Part shown: positions 8,331 to 16,579 of the stretch, piece after piece | Position numbering within the stretch: the first letter of the stretch is position 1 | Layout: the number at the start of each line of letters is the position of its first letter | Source of the DNA: Microlunatus parietis | GTDB lineage: Bacteria > Actinomycetota > Actinomycetes > Propionibacteriales > Propionibacteriaceae | Assembly: GCF_013407955.1 (NCBI RefSeq) | Contig: NZ_JACCBU010000001.1 | Span: forward strand, 1,364,001-1,428,000 | Length of the DNA: 64,000 bases | Reading direction: 5' to 3' | Notes under the pieces: generated by a model | Database searches by the model: none | What the model saw: the letters and a program-made list of their open reading frames with translations, nothing else | What the model was told of the DNA's origin: nothing | Translations under genes and position numbers: made by a program

Positions 8331-9310
8331 CACGGCCATTTTGCCCCCAACGAGATCGCGCCCAGCGCGGCGAGCACGGCGAACAGCAGTCCGTAGCCGG
8401 CGAACCGCGAGGTCAGTTCGACGGTGGAGTCCTGGTAGCCGACCTCGGAGCCGATGTTCTCGTACACCTGCCTCAGCTGGTCGGCGGACGCCGCCTTGAA
8501 GTATTCGCCTCGGGTGTCCTGAGCGATCTCTTGCATCAACGCATGGTCGACCGGCACGGGTTCCCGTTTGCCGTCCAGGTCCACATAACCGTTCTCGGTG
8601 CCGTACGCGATCGTGTAGACCGGCACCTCGGCCTCGGCCGCCGCTGCGGCCGCCTGCTTCGGCGCCCGGCCGGCCGTGTTCGTACCGTCGCTGAGCAGCA
8701 CGATCGCCCCCGGCGCGACATTGTCGGGATTGTCCGGGTCCTTCGGCGCCTGCCGCAGCGCCCGCATCGAGGTCGCGATCGCCTCGCCGATCGCGGTCGA
8801 CTCGGCCAGCTGGATGCCGTTGATCGCGTTCTCGACCGTGTTGTGGTCCAGCGTCGGCGGCACCAGGATCGACGCCGAGCCGGCGAACGCGACGATGGAG
8901 ACGTTGTACTTGTCGGGCAACTGCTCGACGAACTCGTTGGCCGCCTTCTTGGCCGCATCCAGCCGGGTCGGCTCGACGTCGATCGCCTGCATCGACAGCG
9001 AGGAGTCGAGGGCGATCACGACCGTTGCCCGCTCCCGCGGCACCGGCACCTTGTTGCTCGGCCGCGCCCAGGCCACGGTCAGCGTGACCAGGCTCAGGAT
9101 CGACAGGGCGACCGCGAGGTGCCGCCGCCACTGCGACTGCTTCGGGATCACCGCCTCCAGCATGGAGGTGTTGGTGAACCGCATCCCGCGCCGGTTCTTC
9201 CGCATCATCGCGAAGATGTAGCCGGCGATCAGCAACGGGATCACGAGCAGCACGAACAGCCGGTCCGGCGAGATGAAGGTGAGATCCCTCAGCCATTCGA
9301 TGAAGTTCAC
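8330..9310 (-). CDS. vWA-domain membrane protein (BatA-like)
   Basis: This 326-residue paralogue of the downstream gene has the same layout: two N-terminal membrane helices, a vWA domain and a C-terminal helix. MIDAS residues are present (ALDSSLSM, STAIGEAI, LLSDGTNT). The ATG overlaps the stop of the DUF58 gene by 4 nt. The two paralogues keep the same C-terminus (GAISLGAKWP / GMISLGARWP), so they probably arose by tandem duplication and may form a hetero-oligomer in the membrane. Confidence 0.87.
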   Translation of the reverse strand: MNFIEWLRDLTFISPDRLFVLLVIPLLIAGYIFAMMRKNRRGMRFTNTSMLEAVIPKQSQWRRHLAVALSILSLVTLTVAWARPSNKVPVPRERATVVIALDSSLSMQAIDVEPTRLDAAKKAANEFVEQLPDKYNVSIVAFAGSASILVPPTLDHNTVENAINGIQLAESTAIGEAIATSMRALRQAPKDPDNPDNVAPGAIVLLSDGTNTAGRAPKQAAAAAAEAEVPVYTIAYGTENGYVDLDGKREPVPVDHALMQEIAQDTRGEYFKAASADQLRQVYENIGSEVGYQDSTVELTSRFAGYGLLFAVLAALGAISLGAKWP

Positions 9311-10464
9311 TTGGCCACTCCCTGCGGCGGCGCGTGCAGCATGTTCGCGACCCGGCGGTACGCCAGCACGAATCGCGCGATGTCCTGGACCCAGTCTCTG
9401 TCGGTACGCAACTGAATGTGCCCCACCCCGGCCCGGCGCAGCGCGATCCGGATCCGTTCCCGCTGCGCGGAGCTGGCCGCGTCCATCCGGGCCCGCGCGT
9501 CGGAGTCACCGGTGTTGACGTACCGCTCGAAGTCGGTCTCCGGGTCCCGGATCAGCATGTCGCCGACGTCGGGGAACTCGATCTCCCGCTTGTCCACGAC
9601 CTCGATCGCGAGCACCTGGTTGCGGACGGCGAGCCGGCGCATCGAGCGTTCCCACTCAGGCTCGATGTTCGGGTCGAGTTCGTGGTCGCCCGGGGTGAGG
9701 AAGTCGGAGACGACGACCCGCAGGCCGCGCCGCCGCTGGGTCCGGGACAGCTGCTCGACCGAGGCGGCCAGCGACATCGGGCCGTGCGCATGGTCGGGCA
9801 CGAACGGCTCGGTCAGCATCCGGCGCAGCAGGCCGTACAGGGCGGAGCGGCCGGACCGGGCCGGCAGCCGGCGCAACTGTTCGGGCCGCATGATGTAGCC
9901 GCCGAACCGGTCGCCCATCTTCTGGCTGAGGAAGCCGATGGTGGCGATCGCGGCGATGCCGAGGTCGCGCTTGGTAACACCCTCGGTGCCCCAGTTCATC
10001 GACGGCGTGACGTCGAGCAGCGCCCACACCTCGAGCTCGCGGTCGGCCATCGTGTCCCGTACGTGCGGGACGGTGGTGCGGGCGGTCACCGCCCAGTCGA
10101 TCTTGCGGACGTCGTCCTCGCCCGCGATGTAGACCCGGGCGTCGTTGGCGTCGGTGCCGGGACCCGGCAGCAGACCCAGATGATCACCTTGCAGATAACC
10201 CTCGAGCCGCCGCACGATCGCCAGCTCGAGCCGGCGCAGCGCGGCCTCGGGAGCGAGCTTGTTGAGCGGGATGGTCGGCCGGGTGGGCATGCCGAGAACC
10301 GACGACAGGGCTCCGTGCCGGGCCGCCTGGTCGGGGCTCGGCTCGGCGAACTCGACCGGCTGCCCGCTGGGCGGCGGCAGGTACGGTGCCTGCGGCGGTA
10401 GCGCCGGTGGGCCCGACGGCGGCGGGAAGGCGGGAGCCCCCGAGGGTGGTGGGAAGTGCGACAA
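9307..10464 (-). CDS. DUF58-domain protein of the MoxR operon
   Basis: This 385-residue protein has a Pro-rich N-terminus (repeats of PPPSG, about residues 5-40), followed by the DUF58 domain with R-x-Y-x-x-G-E-D-D-V-R-x-I-D-W and a vWA-like core (LLDVTPSMNWG). DUF58 proteins are the usual partners of MoxR ATPases. The likely start is TTG 10462-10464 with GAGGG about 8 nt upstream; no better ATG/GTG exists before the domain. The start and the Pro-rich leader are therefore the least certain part. It lies 20 nt after the MoxR gene. Confidence 0.85.
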   Translation of the reverse strand: MSHFPPPSGAPAFPPPSGPPALPPQAPYLPPPSGQPVEFAEPSPDQAARHGALSSVLGMPTRPTIPLNKLAPEAALRRLELAIVRRLEGYLQGDHLGLLPGPGTDANDARVYIAGEDDVRKIDWAVTARTTVPHVRDTMADRELEVWALLDVTPSMNWGTEGVTKRDLGIAAIATIGFLSQKMGDRFGGYIMRPEQLRRLPARSGRSALYGLLRRMLTEPFVPDHAHGPMSLAASVEQLSRTQRRRGLRVVVSDFLTPGDHELDPNIEPEWERSMRRLAVRNQVLAIEVVDKREIEFPDVGDMLIRDPETDFERYVNTGDSDARARMDAASSAQRERIRIALRRAGVGHIQLRTDRDWVQDIARFVLAYRRVANMLHAPPQGVAK

Positions 10465-10484
10465 CGGCTGGGCCCTCAGCTCTC

Positions 10485-11570
10485 CTAGTGGAAGTCCGGC
10501 TGCGGAGCCTGCTGGTGGTTCGGCGAGCCTTGCTGCTGGTTGTTCCAGACCGGCGTCGGCGGCGGCACCATGGCAACGATCCGCTCGACCACCTGGGCCG
10601 GGTTGATGTTGTCGGCGACCGCGTCGAAGCCCAGCACCAGCCGGTGCGACATGACGTCCTTGGCGACCGACTGGACATCGGTCGGCAGGACGTAGTCGCG
10701 GCCGTGGATCAGCGCCAGCGCGCGGGAGGCGGCGACCAGGCCGAGCGTGGCCCGGGGGCTGCAGCCGATCTGAATCACCGAGGTGAGGTCGGGCATGTTG
10801 AACTCGGCCGGGGTCCGGGTGGCCAGCACCAACCGGACGATGTATTCGGCGACGAGATTGTGCACGAAGACGTCCTCGGCGCGGCGCTGCAGGTCGAGCA
10901 CCAGGTCCGGGTTCAGCACCGGGTTCGAGGACGGCGGATCGACGCTCATCCGGCGCAGGATCTCGAACTCCTCGTTGCCCCGCGGGTACGGGACGTCGAC
11001 CTTGAGCAGGAACCGGTCCCGCTGCGCTTCCGGCAGCGGGTAGACGCCCTCGGACTCGACCGGGTTCTGGGTCGCGATCACGATGAACGGCTTCGGCGCC
11101 GGGTGGGTCCGGCCCCCGATCGACACCTGCTTCTCGGCCATCAGCTCGAGCATCGCGGACTGCACCTTGGCCGGCGCGCGGTTGATCTCGTCGGCCAGGA
11201 CGAAGTTGACGAAGACCGGGCCGAGTTCGACGTCGAAGCCTTCCTGGCTCGCCTTGTAGATCCGGGTGCCGACGATGTCGGAGGGGACCAGGTCCGGGGT
11301 GAACTGGATCCGCGCGAACTCGCCGCCGACCACGGTCGCGAAGCTGCGTACGGCCAGCGTCTTGGCCACACCGGGCACGCCCTCGAGCAGGATGTGTCCC
11401 TTCGCCAGCAGGCCGACCATCAGCTGCTCGACCATGTGTTCCTGGCCGACGATGACCCGCTGCACCTGGGAGATCGCCTCGCCGAGCAGCTGCGCCACTC
11501 GCTGATTGGCGCCCTGGGTCTGGCCCTGCAGCGTCGGCTGCGCTGATTGGCCCTGTGTCGCGCTGCTCAC
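10485..11570 (-). CDS. MoxR-family AAA+ ATPase
   Basis: This 361-residue AAA+ ATPase has Walker A (GVPGVAKT, near 64-71), Walker B (LADEINRA), sensor 1 (IATQNP) and the MoxR-type arginine region (PEAQRDRFLLKVD). MoxR proteins act as chaperones that couple to vWA proteins, in agreement with the three genes that follow. Both ends are low-complexity (Gln/Pro rich). The start is GTG 11568-11570 with AGGAG 5 nt upstream. It is the first gene of the operon. Confidence 0.93.
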   Translation of the reverse strand: MSSATQGQSAQPTLQGQTQGANQRVAQLLGEAISQVQRVIVGQEHMVEQLMVGLLAKGHILLEGVPGVAKTLAVRSFATVVGGEFARIQFTPDLVPSDIVGTRIYKASQEGFDVELGPVFVNFVLADEINRAPAKVQSAMLELMAEKQVSIGGRTHPAPKPFIVIATQNPVESEGVYPLPEAQRDRFLLKVDVPYPRGNEEFEILRRMSVDPPSSNPVLNPDLVLDLQRRAEDVFVHNLVAEYIVRLVLATRTPAEFNMPDLTSVIQIGCSPRATLGLVAASRALALIHGRDYVLPTDVQSVAKDVMSHRLVLGFDAVADNINPAQVVERIVAMVPPPTPVWNNQQQGSPNHQQAPQPDFH

Positions 11571-11908
11571 TCAGTCTCCTCGTCGTTCTTCGCCTGCCGC
11601 GCGGAAACCCCGCCGGGTCCGAAGTGCGGCCGGCCCGCTTGCCACCACGAACCTACCGGTGCCTCCGGCGCCACGTCATTCTCGCAGACGCGGTTTCACG
11701 CCGGAGCGGCCTGCGGCGCGGGCCGATGCCGACGCGCAGCGCCAATTCCACCATCGCATCGGCCCAACGTTGGGGGCCTCCCACGGTACAAACCCGCAGC
11801 TCCGGAATCACGCGGTGGAGAGCGATTCACAGGCTCCGCACAGCACGCGTCCGTCACCGTCGTGGTCGGCGCGCTGCGATGCCCCGGGATGTGGTGAGAT
11901 GGGTGGCG
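11571..11908. other. Intergenic region between divergent genes, nothing distinct
   Basis: These 338 bp separate the MoxR operon from the membrane-protein gene. They must hold both promoters. I see no convincing small gene, strong palindrome or structured RNA; open frames here lack ribosome sites and normal composition. Confidence 0.5.
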
Positions 11909-12916
11909 ATGTCCACGCCCCAACCGCCGCCGGGTCAGCCGGAGTACGTCCCGGTCCACCCGCTGCTGCCCGACGACCCGCCGAAGATCGGCGGCTTCTG
12001 GCTCGACGCGCGTCTGACCGCGGGTCCGTCCGGCGTGGTCTACACGGGTCACGGCCCGCATCCGACCGATCGCACGGCGCCGGCCGAGGTGCCGGTGATG
12101 ATCGTGCTGCTGTCCGAGGGCGCCGCCGGCGATGCCGCGGCCCGGGACCGGTTCGCCGGCGTCGTCAACGCGATGCACATCGACACGGTGCTGGCCCGCG
12201 GTGGCGAGGGCCAGGACACCGGCCGGCTCGGCCGCCGCTATCAGTCCGACGACGACGATCCGGTGACTCCGGACGGCCACCCGGCCGCGCCGTGGGCCGC
12301 GCTCGCCTACGACGGTTCGCCGGCCGCGGCCGCGGAGGCACAGCGGGTGCTGGACGAGGTCACGCTGGCCACGCTGCCGATGCAGGGCCAGCCGTCGGGC
12401 CCGGACTACCGGCTCTATTGGATCGACCGGATCAAGCCGGGCCTGGCCAGGCTCTGGCCGCTGCCCTGGCCGGGTCGCTATGACCGGGCCGGCTGGGTGA
12501 GCATCCTGATCTCCTGGCTGCTGATGATGTTGCTGGCCGCGCTGGCCGTACTGATCGCGATCTTGATCTTCCGGAATCAGCCGCCGCAGTCGCCGCCGCC
12601 ACCGATTCCGCCGACCGCCAGCCCGCCGCCGTCCGGCTCGCCGCCGCCGTCCTCGGGCTCCCCGCCGCCGTCGTCCGGTTCGCCGCCGCCGTCGTCCGGG
12701 TCGCCGTCCCCGTCCTCGGGGTCGCCCTCCCCGTCGTCCGGCTCGCCGTCCCCGTCGTCGGGCTCACCGTCGCCGTCCGAAGGTTCGCCGTCGCCGTCGG
12801 AGGGTTCGCCGAGCCAGACGCCGTCCATGTCGGGGTCGCCGTCGCCGGGACAGACCGGTGGTCCGACGCCGTCCGAATCCGGCGGTGGTACGCCCTCGCC
12901 GCGGTCCAGGTTGTAG
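11909..12916 (+). CDS. Single-span membrane protein with Pro/Ser-rich tail
   Basis: I do not recognise this 335-residue protein. About 195 soluble residues (cytoplasmic by inference) precede one hydrophobic helix (near 197-220, ILISWLLMMLLAALAVLIAI). After the helix comes an extended tail made of a 7-residue repeat, GSPPPSS drifting to GSPSPSS and GSPSPSE, which resembles cell-wall-spanning linkers. The N-terminal part carries a phrase seen in actinobacterial kinase-like regulators (GFWLDARLTAGPSGVVYTG), but no kinase motifs follow. ATG 11909 was chosen over upstream in-frame codons because the preceding DNA looks non-coding. It is divergent from MoxR and followed within 5 nt by the HAD gene. 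Confidence 0.7.
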   Translation: MSTPQPPPGQPEYVPVHPLLPDDPPKIGGFWLDARLTAGPSGVVYTGHGPHPTDRTAPAEVPVMIVLLSEGAAGDAAARDRFAGVVNAMHIDTVLARGGEGQDTGRLGRRYQSDDDDPVTPDGHPAAPWAALAYDGSPAAAAEAQRVLDEVTLATLPMQGQPSGPDYRLYWIDRIKPGLARLWPLPWPGRYDRAGWVSILISWLLMMLLAALAVLIAILIFRNQPPQSPPPPIPPTASPPPSGSPPPSSGSPPPSSGSPPPSSGSPSPSSGSPSPSSGSPSPSSGSPSPSEGSPSPSEGSPSQTPSMSGSPSPGQTGGPTPSESGGGTPSPRSRL

Positions 12917-12920
12917 TGCG

Positions 12921-13775
12921 ATGACCGATCTCGAACCTGGCCGCCCGCCGGCGAAGGCTCGGCACCGGGCGACGCCGCCGGCCATGATCGTCTCGGATCT
13001 CGACGGCACGTTCCTGTCCCCCGACGGCACCGTGTCCAAGATCAACTCCGACGCGGTGCTCGCGGCCCAGCGGGCCGGCATCCCGGTGATCTTCGCGACC
13101 GGACGGCCGATCCGCTGGCTGGACGTGATCAGCGACCTGCCGGGCATCCATCCGATGGTGATCGCCAGTAACGGTGCCGTCCTGTACGACGTCAGGGAGC
13201 GGCGGATCGTCCGGTCCCACACGATCGAGGGATCCCTGGCCTTGAAGGCGGTTCAGGTGCTCCGGGAGGCGCTGCCCGGATCCCGGTTCGCGTTCGAGGC
13301 CGGCGAGCGGTTCGGTTATGAGCCGGGCTATCTGCTCACCGACGACACGGTCGGGGATCCGGCCGTCACGGTCGGGGCGGCGGACGAGCTCGCGGCCGGT
13401 GGTGATCATGTCAAGGTGCTGCTGCGGCACCCGGAGAAGAGTTCGGACGAGCTGGCGATCGCGGCCACCGAGCTGGTCGGCGACCTGCTCACCGTGACCC
13501 ATTCCTCGCTGCCCGGGTCGCGCCTGATCGAGATCAGCCGGCTCGGGGTCAGCAAGGCCTCGATGCTGGCCGAGGTCTGTGCCGACCTGGCCATCCCCTT
13601 GTCCGACGTCGCGGCGTTCGGCGACATGCCGAATGATCTTGACCTGCTGTCGACGGTCGGGCGTCCGCATGCGATGCGCAACGCGCACCCGCTGCTGCTC
13701 GAGTTGGACCTCGTCGTGGTGCCGAGCAACGAGGAGTCGGGCGTCGGCCGGACGATCAGCGGCTGGCTGGAGTGA
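12921..13775 (+). CDS. HAD-superfamily hydrolase (Cof-type phosphatase)
   Basis: This 284-residue enzyme has motif I DLDGT with catalytic Asp residues at about 26 and 28, motif II Thr in IFATGRP, and motif IV G-D-M-P-N-D-L-D near 234. The order and the C2-type cap mark the Cof/IIB group, which dephosphorylates small sugar phosphates or nucleotides; the substrate is unknown. The ATG follows the previous stop by 4 nt, and its stop overlaps the GTG start of the amidohydrolase gene (GTGA), so the three genes are probably one transcript. Confidence 0.88.
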   Translation: MTDLEPGRPPAKARHRATPPAMIVSDLDGTFLSPDGTVSKINSDAVLAAQRAGIPVIFATGRPIRWLDVISDLPGIHPMVIASNGAVLYDVRERRIVRSHTIEGSLALKAVQVLREALPGSRFAFEAGERFGYEPGYLLTDDTVGDPAVTVGAADELAAGGDHVKVLLRHPEKSSDELAIAATELVGDLLTVTHSSLPGSRLIEISRLGVSKASMLAEVCADLAIPLSDVAAFGDMPNDLDLLSTVGRPHAMRNAHPLLLELDLVVVPSNEESGVGRTISGWLE

Positions 13776-15226
13776 GCCGGCACCCGCTGCTGCTGCGCAA
13801 CGTTCGGCTGGTCGGGGCGGCGACCGGGCCGATCGACGTGGTGATCACTGACGGCCGGATCGGCGGAGACCCAGCCGGCGCCGAGGTCGTCGATCTGGAC
13901 GGCCGGTTCCTGCTCCGCGGACTCTGGGACCACCACGTCCATTTCGATCACTGGGCCGCGGCCCGGCGCCGGCTCGATCTGACCGGGGCCGACTCGGCCG
14001 CCGCCGTCGTGAGCCTGGTCGCCGGACGCGCCACGGCCGAGACGACCATGATCATCGGGTACGGCTTCCGGGACGCGGGGTGGCCGGACCGGCCGACGCT
14101 GACCGCACTGGACCGGGCGGCGCCCGCGGAGTCGGTCGTGGTGCTCGCCTCGAACGACCTGCACTGCGTCTGGCTGAACACCGCCGCCTTCCGCCGGTAC
14201 GGACTCGAGCCGACCCTGGACGGCGTGGTCCGCGAGACCCCGGCCTTCGCCGTGCTGCAACAGGTCCGCGACGGCGACGAGGAGCGGTCCGACGACCAGG
14301 TGGCGGAGGCGGCGCTGGCCGCTGCGGCGCGTGGTGTGGTCGGGATCGTCGAACTGGAGTTCCAGGACAATGTGAGGATCTGGTCGCGCCGGGTCGCGGC
14401 CGGGATCCGGTCGCTCCGGGTCGAGTGCGGGATCTATCCCCCGCAGCTCGCCGACGCGGCCCGGCTCGGGCTGCGGACCGGCCAGTCGCTGCCCGACGGC
14501 GACGGGTTGCTCACCCTCGGCCCGTACAAGATCATGAGCGACGGCTCGCTGAACACGCGGACGGCCGCCTGCTGGGACCGCTACCCGGAGCCGGCCGATG
14601 GCCATGATCACGGAATCCTGCAGTACGACCTCGCAACCCTGACCTCCATGATCACCGAGGCCAGGGCGGCCGGGCTGGACAGTGCGGTGCACGCGATCGG
14701 TGACCGGGCCAATTCCGTTGCCCTGAACGCTTTTCTGGCCGCCGGGTGCCCCGGCCGGATCGAGCATGCCCAGCTGATCTTGGACGAGGACCTGCCCCGG
14801 TTCGCCGAGCTGGGCGTGATCGCCAGCGTGCAACCCGATCACCTGATCACCGACCGGGCGGTCGCCGACCGGCACTGGGCCGGCCGGACCGGGCGGGCAT
14901 TCCCGCTGGCCAGCCTGCTGGCGGCCGGAGCGACGTTGCGGCTCGGTTCGGACGCCCCGGTGTCACCGCTCGACCCGTGGGTCACGATCGCCGCCGCCGT
15001 GCACCGTACCGCCGGAGCCGAGCCGCCGTGGCACCCGGAGCAGCGGATCGGTGTCACCGAGGCCCTGCACGCCTCGACCGACGGCCGGGCCTTCGTGCGG
15101 CCTGGCGACCCGGCGGACCTGGTGATCACCGAGCTGGACCCGCTGACCGCCACCGCCGAGCAACTCCGCGCGATGCCGGTCTACGGCACCCTGCTCGGCG
15201 GCGCCTGGACCTACCGAGCGACCTGA
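13772..15226 (+). CDS. Amidohydrolase family 3 protein (YtcJ-like)
   Basis: This 484-residue metal-dependent hydrolase has the N-terminal metal motif H-H-V-H-F in LWDHHVHFDHW, a later ligand His in HAIGD, and the C-terminal Asp in GSDAPVSPLDPW. That order fits the amidohydrolase_3 group (YtcJ/LAF3 type), which hydrolyses N-acyl or exocyclic amide bonds. The GTG start at 13772 overlaps the HAD stop. The substrate cannot be inferred. It converges on the quinone reductase gene across a hairpin-rich gap. Confidence 0.85.
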   Translation: MSRHPLLLRNVRLVGAATGPIDVVITDGRIGGDPAGAEVVDLDGRFLLRGLWDHHVHFDHWAAARRRLDLTGADSAAAVVSLVAGRATAETTMIIGYGFRDAGWPDRPTLTALDRAAPAESVVVLASNDLHCVWLNTAAFRRYGLEPTLDGVVRETPAFAVLQQVRDGDEERSDDQVAEAALAAAARGVVGIVELEFQDNVRIWSRRVAAGIRSLRVECGIYPPQLADAARLGLRTGQSLPDGDGLLTLGPYKIMSDGSLNTRTAACWDRYPEPADGHDHGILQYDLATLTSMITEARAAGLDSAVHAIGDRANSVALNAFLAAGCPGRIEHAQLILDEDLPRFAELGVIASVQPDHLITDRAVADRHWAGRTGRAFPLASLLAAGATLRLGSDAPVSPLDPWVTIAAAVHRTAGAEPPWHPEQRIGVTEALHASTDGRAFVRPGDPADLVITELDPLTATAEQLRAMPVYGTLLGGAWTYRAT

Positions 15227-15377
15227 CCCGTCGATCCTCAGCCAGCGGCCCGGATCTCGTCGAGTGCGAGGAAGGGGACGCGTGAGGTCGATTTCATGAG
15301 TCCGTCACCTCACACTCGGTGCGCGATGCTCGTCCACGCTTCGGCGCGGCAACCCCGTCGGTCGGCCTTTGCCGCTC

Positions 15378-15395
15378 CGGTGCCGTCCCGCACCG
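15378..15395. terminator. Short hairpin in the convergent gap
   Basis: CGGTGC at 15378-15383 pairs with GCACCG at 15390-15395 around a 6-nt loop. It lies between convergent stops at 15226 and 15502 and may help terminate transcription. No U-tract follows, which is common in high-GC actinobacteria. Confidence 0.35.
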
Positions 15396-15427
15396 ACAGA
15401 ACACTTCGCGCTCCCGGCCGACCCAAT

Positions 15428-15484
15428 CGACCGGTCACTTCTGCAGCGACACGCCGCTAAAACCGCTGCTTTGGTGACCGGTCG
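15428..15484. terminator. Nested stem-loop, likely bidirectional terminator
   Basis: CGACCGGTCAC (15428-15438) and GTGACCGGTCG (15474-15484) are a perfect 11-bp inverted repeat. Inside it GCAGCG (15443-15448) pairs with CGCTGC (15464-15469), giving a two-storey stem with a small TTCT/TTTG internal loop. It sits 18 nt before the stop of the leftward gene, in the gap between convergent genes. A bidirectional terminator fits best; a structured small RNA or a miniature-element remnant is possible. Confidence 0.5.
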
Positions 15485-15501
15485 GCGGAAAGGGGTGGGG
15501 G

Positions 15502-16473
15502 TTAGGTCAGGACGACTTTGCCTACGGTGCGGCGGTGTTCCAGGTCGGTGTGGGCACGAGCGGCGTCGGCCAACGGATACATGGTCAGCAGCGGGCGCCA
15601 TTCGGCACGGGCGGCCCGTTGCAACGCCTCCTCGACGTACGGCCGCAAGCGGTCCAGGTCGCCGCCCGGCAGGAAGCCGAATCCCCAGGAGGCGGTGAGG
15701 CTCCGGCCGACCAGGTCGTCGGTGGTGATCTGGGTCGCCGTGCCGGAGGACCAGCCGAACATCAGGAGCCGGCCGCCCGGGGCCAGCAGATCGAAGGCTG
15801 CCCGTCCGATCGCGCCGCCGACCCCGTCGAGCACGACGGTCGGCGACTTCCGTACCCGATCGGGCCAGTCCGGCCGGCTGTAGTCGACCACCTCGTCCGG
15901 CCCCAGCTCGGCCAGGCGACGCACCTTCTCCTCGCCGCCGGCAGCGGCGATGACCGCGGCCCCGGCCGCCCTGGCTGCCTGCACCAGCAGCCAGCCGATG
16001 CCGCCGGCCGCAGCCGGGATGAGCACCGTGTCGGAAGCCGTCAGGGCTGCCGCGCTCAACACGCCGACCGTGGTCCGGCCGGTGCCCACGAGCGCCACGG
16101 CTTCCGCGCCGGTCACCGGGCCGGGCAGGGCATCGAGGTCGTACAACTTCGCGATGGTGGTGACCGCCTGCTCGGCATAACCGCCGGGGACCATGCCGAG
16201 GTGGGCGACCACTCGCCGGCCGAGCCAACGCTGCGGAACGTCCGCGCCGATCCGGTCGATCCGGCCGGCGACCTCGCGGCCCGGCACGGTGGGCAGCGAC
16301 GGCGTCGCCATCGGGCCGGCGCCCTCACCCCGGCGGAGGGCCGTGTCCAGCAGATGGACACCGCTGGCCTCGACCGCGATCCTGACCTCGCCGGGTCCCG
16401 GCTCGAGGTCGGGCAGATCGTCCAGGACGAGGTTCTCGGGGGGCCCGAAGGCATGCAGTCTGATGGCTCTCAT
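15502..16473 (-). CDS. Zinc-independent alcohol dehydrogenase / quinone reductase (MDR superfamily)
   Basis: This 323-residue oxidoreductase has a GroES-like N-terminal half and a Rossmann half. The nucleotide motif is AAAGGIGWLLVQAARAAGA, and the C-terminal strand ends GKVVLT, as in NADPH:quinone reductases. No Cys/His zinc ligands are visible, so it belongs to the QOR-like branch. ATG 16471-16473 was chosen because an upstream extension is not family-like. It is monocistronic and convergent with the amidohydrolase. Confidence 0.88.
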   Translation of the reverse strand: MRAIRLHAFGPPENLVLDDLPDLEPGPGEVRIAVEASGVHLLDTALRRGEGAGPMATPSLPTVPGREVAGRIDRIGADVPQRWLGRRVVAHLGMVPGGYAEQAVTTIAKLYDLDALPGPVTGAEAVALVGTGRTTVGVLSAAALTASDTVLIPAAAGGIGWLLVQAARAAGAAVIAAAGGEEKVRRLAELGPDEVVDYSRPDWPDRVRKSPTVVLDGVGGAIGRAAFDLLAPGGRLLMFGWSSGTATQITTDDLVGRSLTASWGFGFLPGGDLDRLRPYVEEALQRAARAEWRPLLTMYPLADAARAHTDLEHRRTVGKVVLT

Positions 16474-16579
16474 GCCGTCAACGGTGCGACCTGAAGTCGA
16501 GTTGAGGTCAACCGTGTTCCGAATCACGGCCTTGGCACCGTGCCCGCGAGCCACGCGCTCAACTGGTTAGATCGAACCC

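Noticed and set aside
12577..12828. Minus-strand Gly/Asp-rich frame opposite the Pro/Ser tail
   Set aside because: A by-product of the 21-bp repeat on the other strand.
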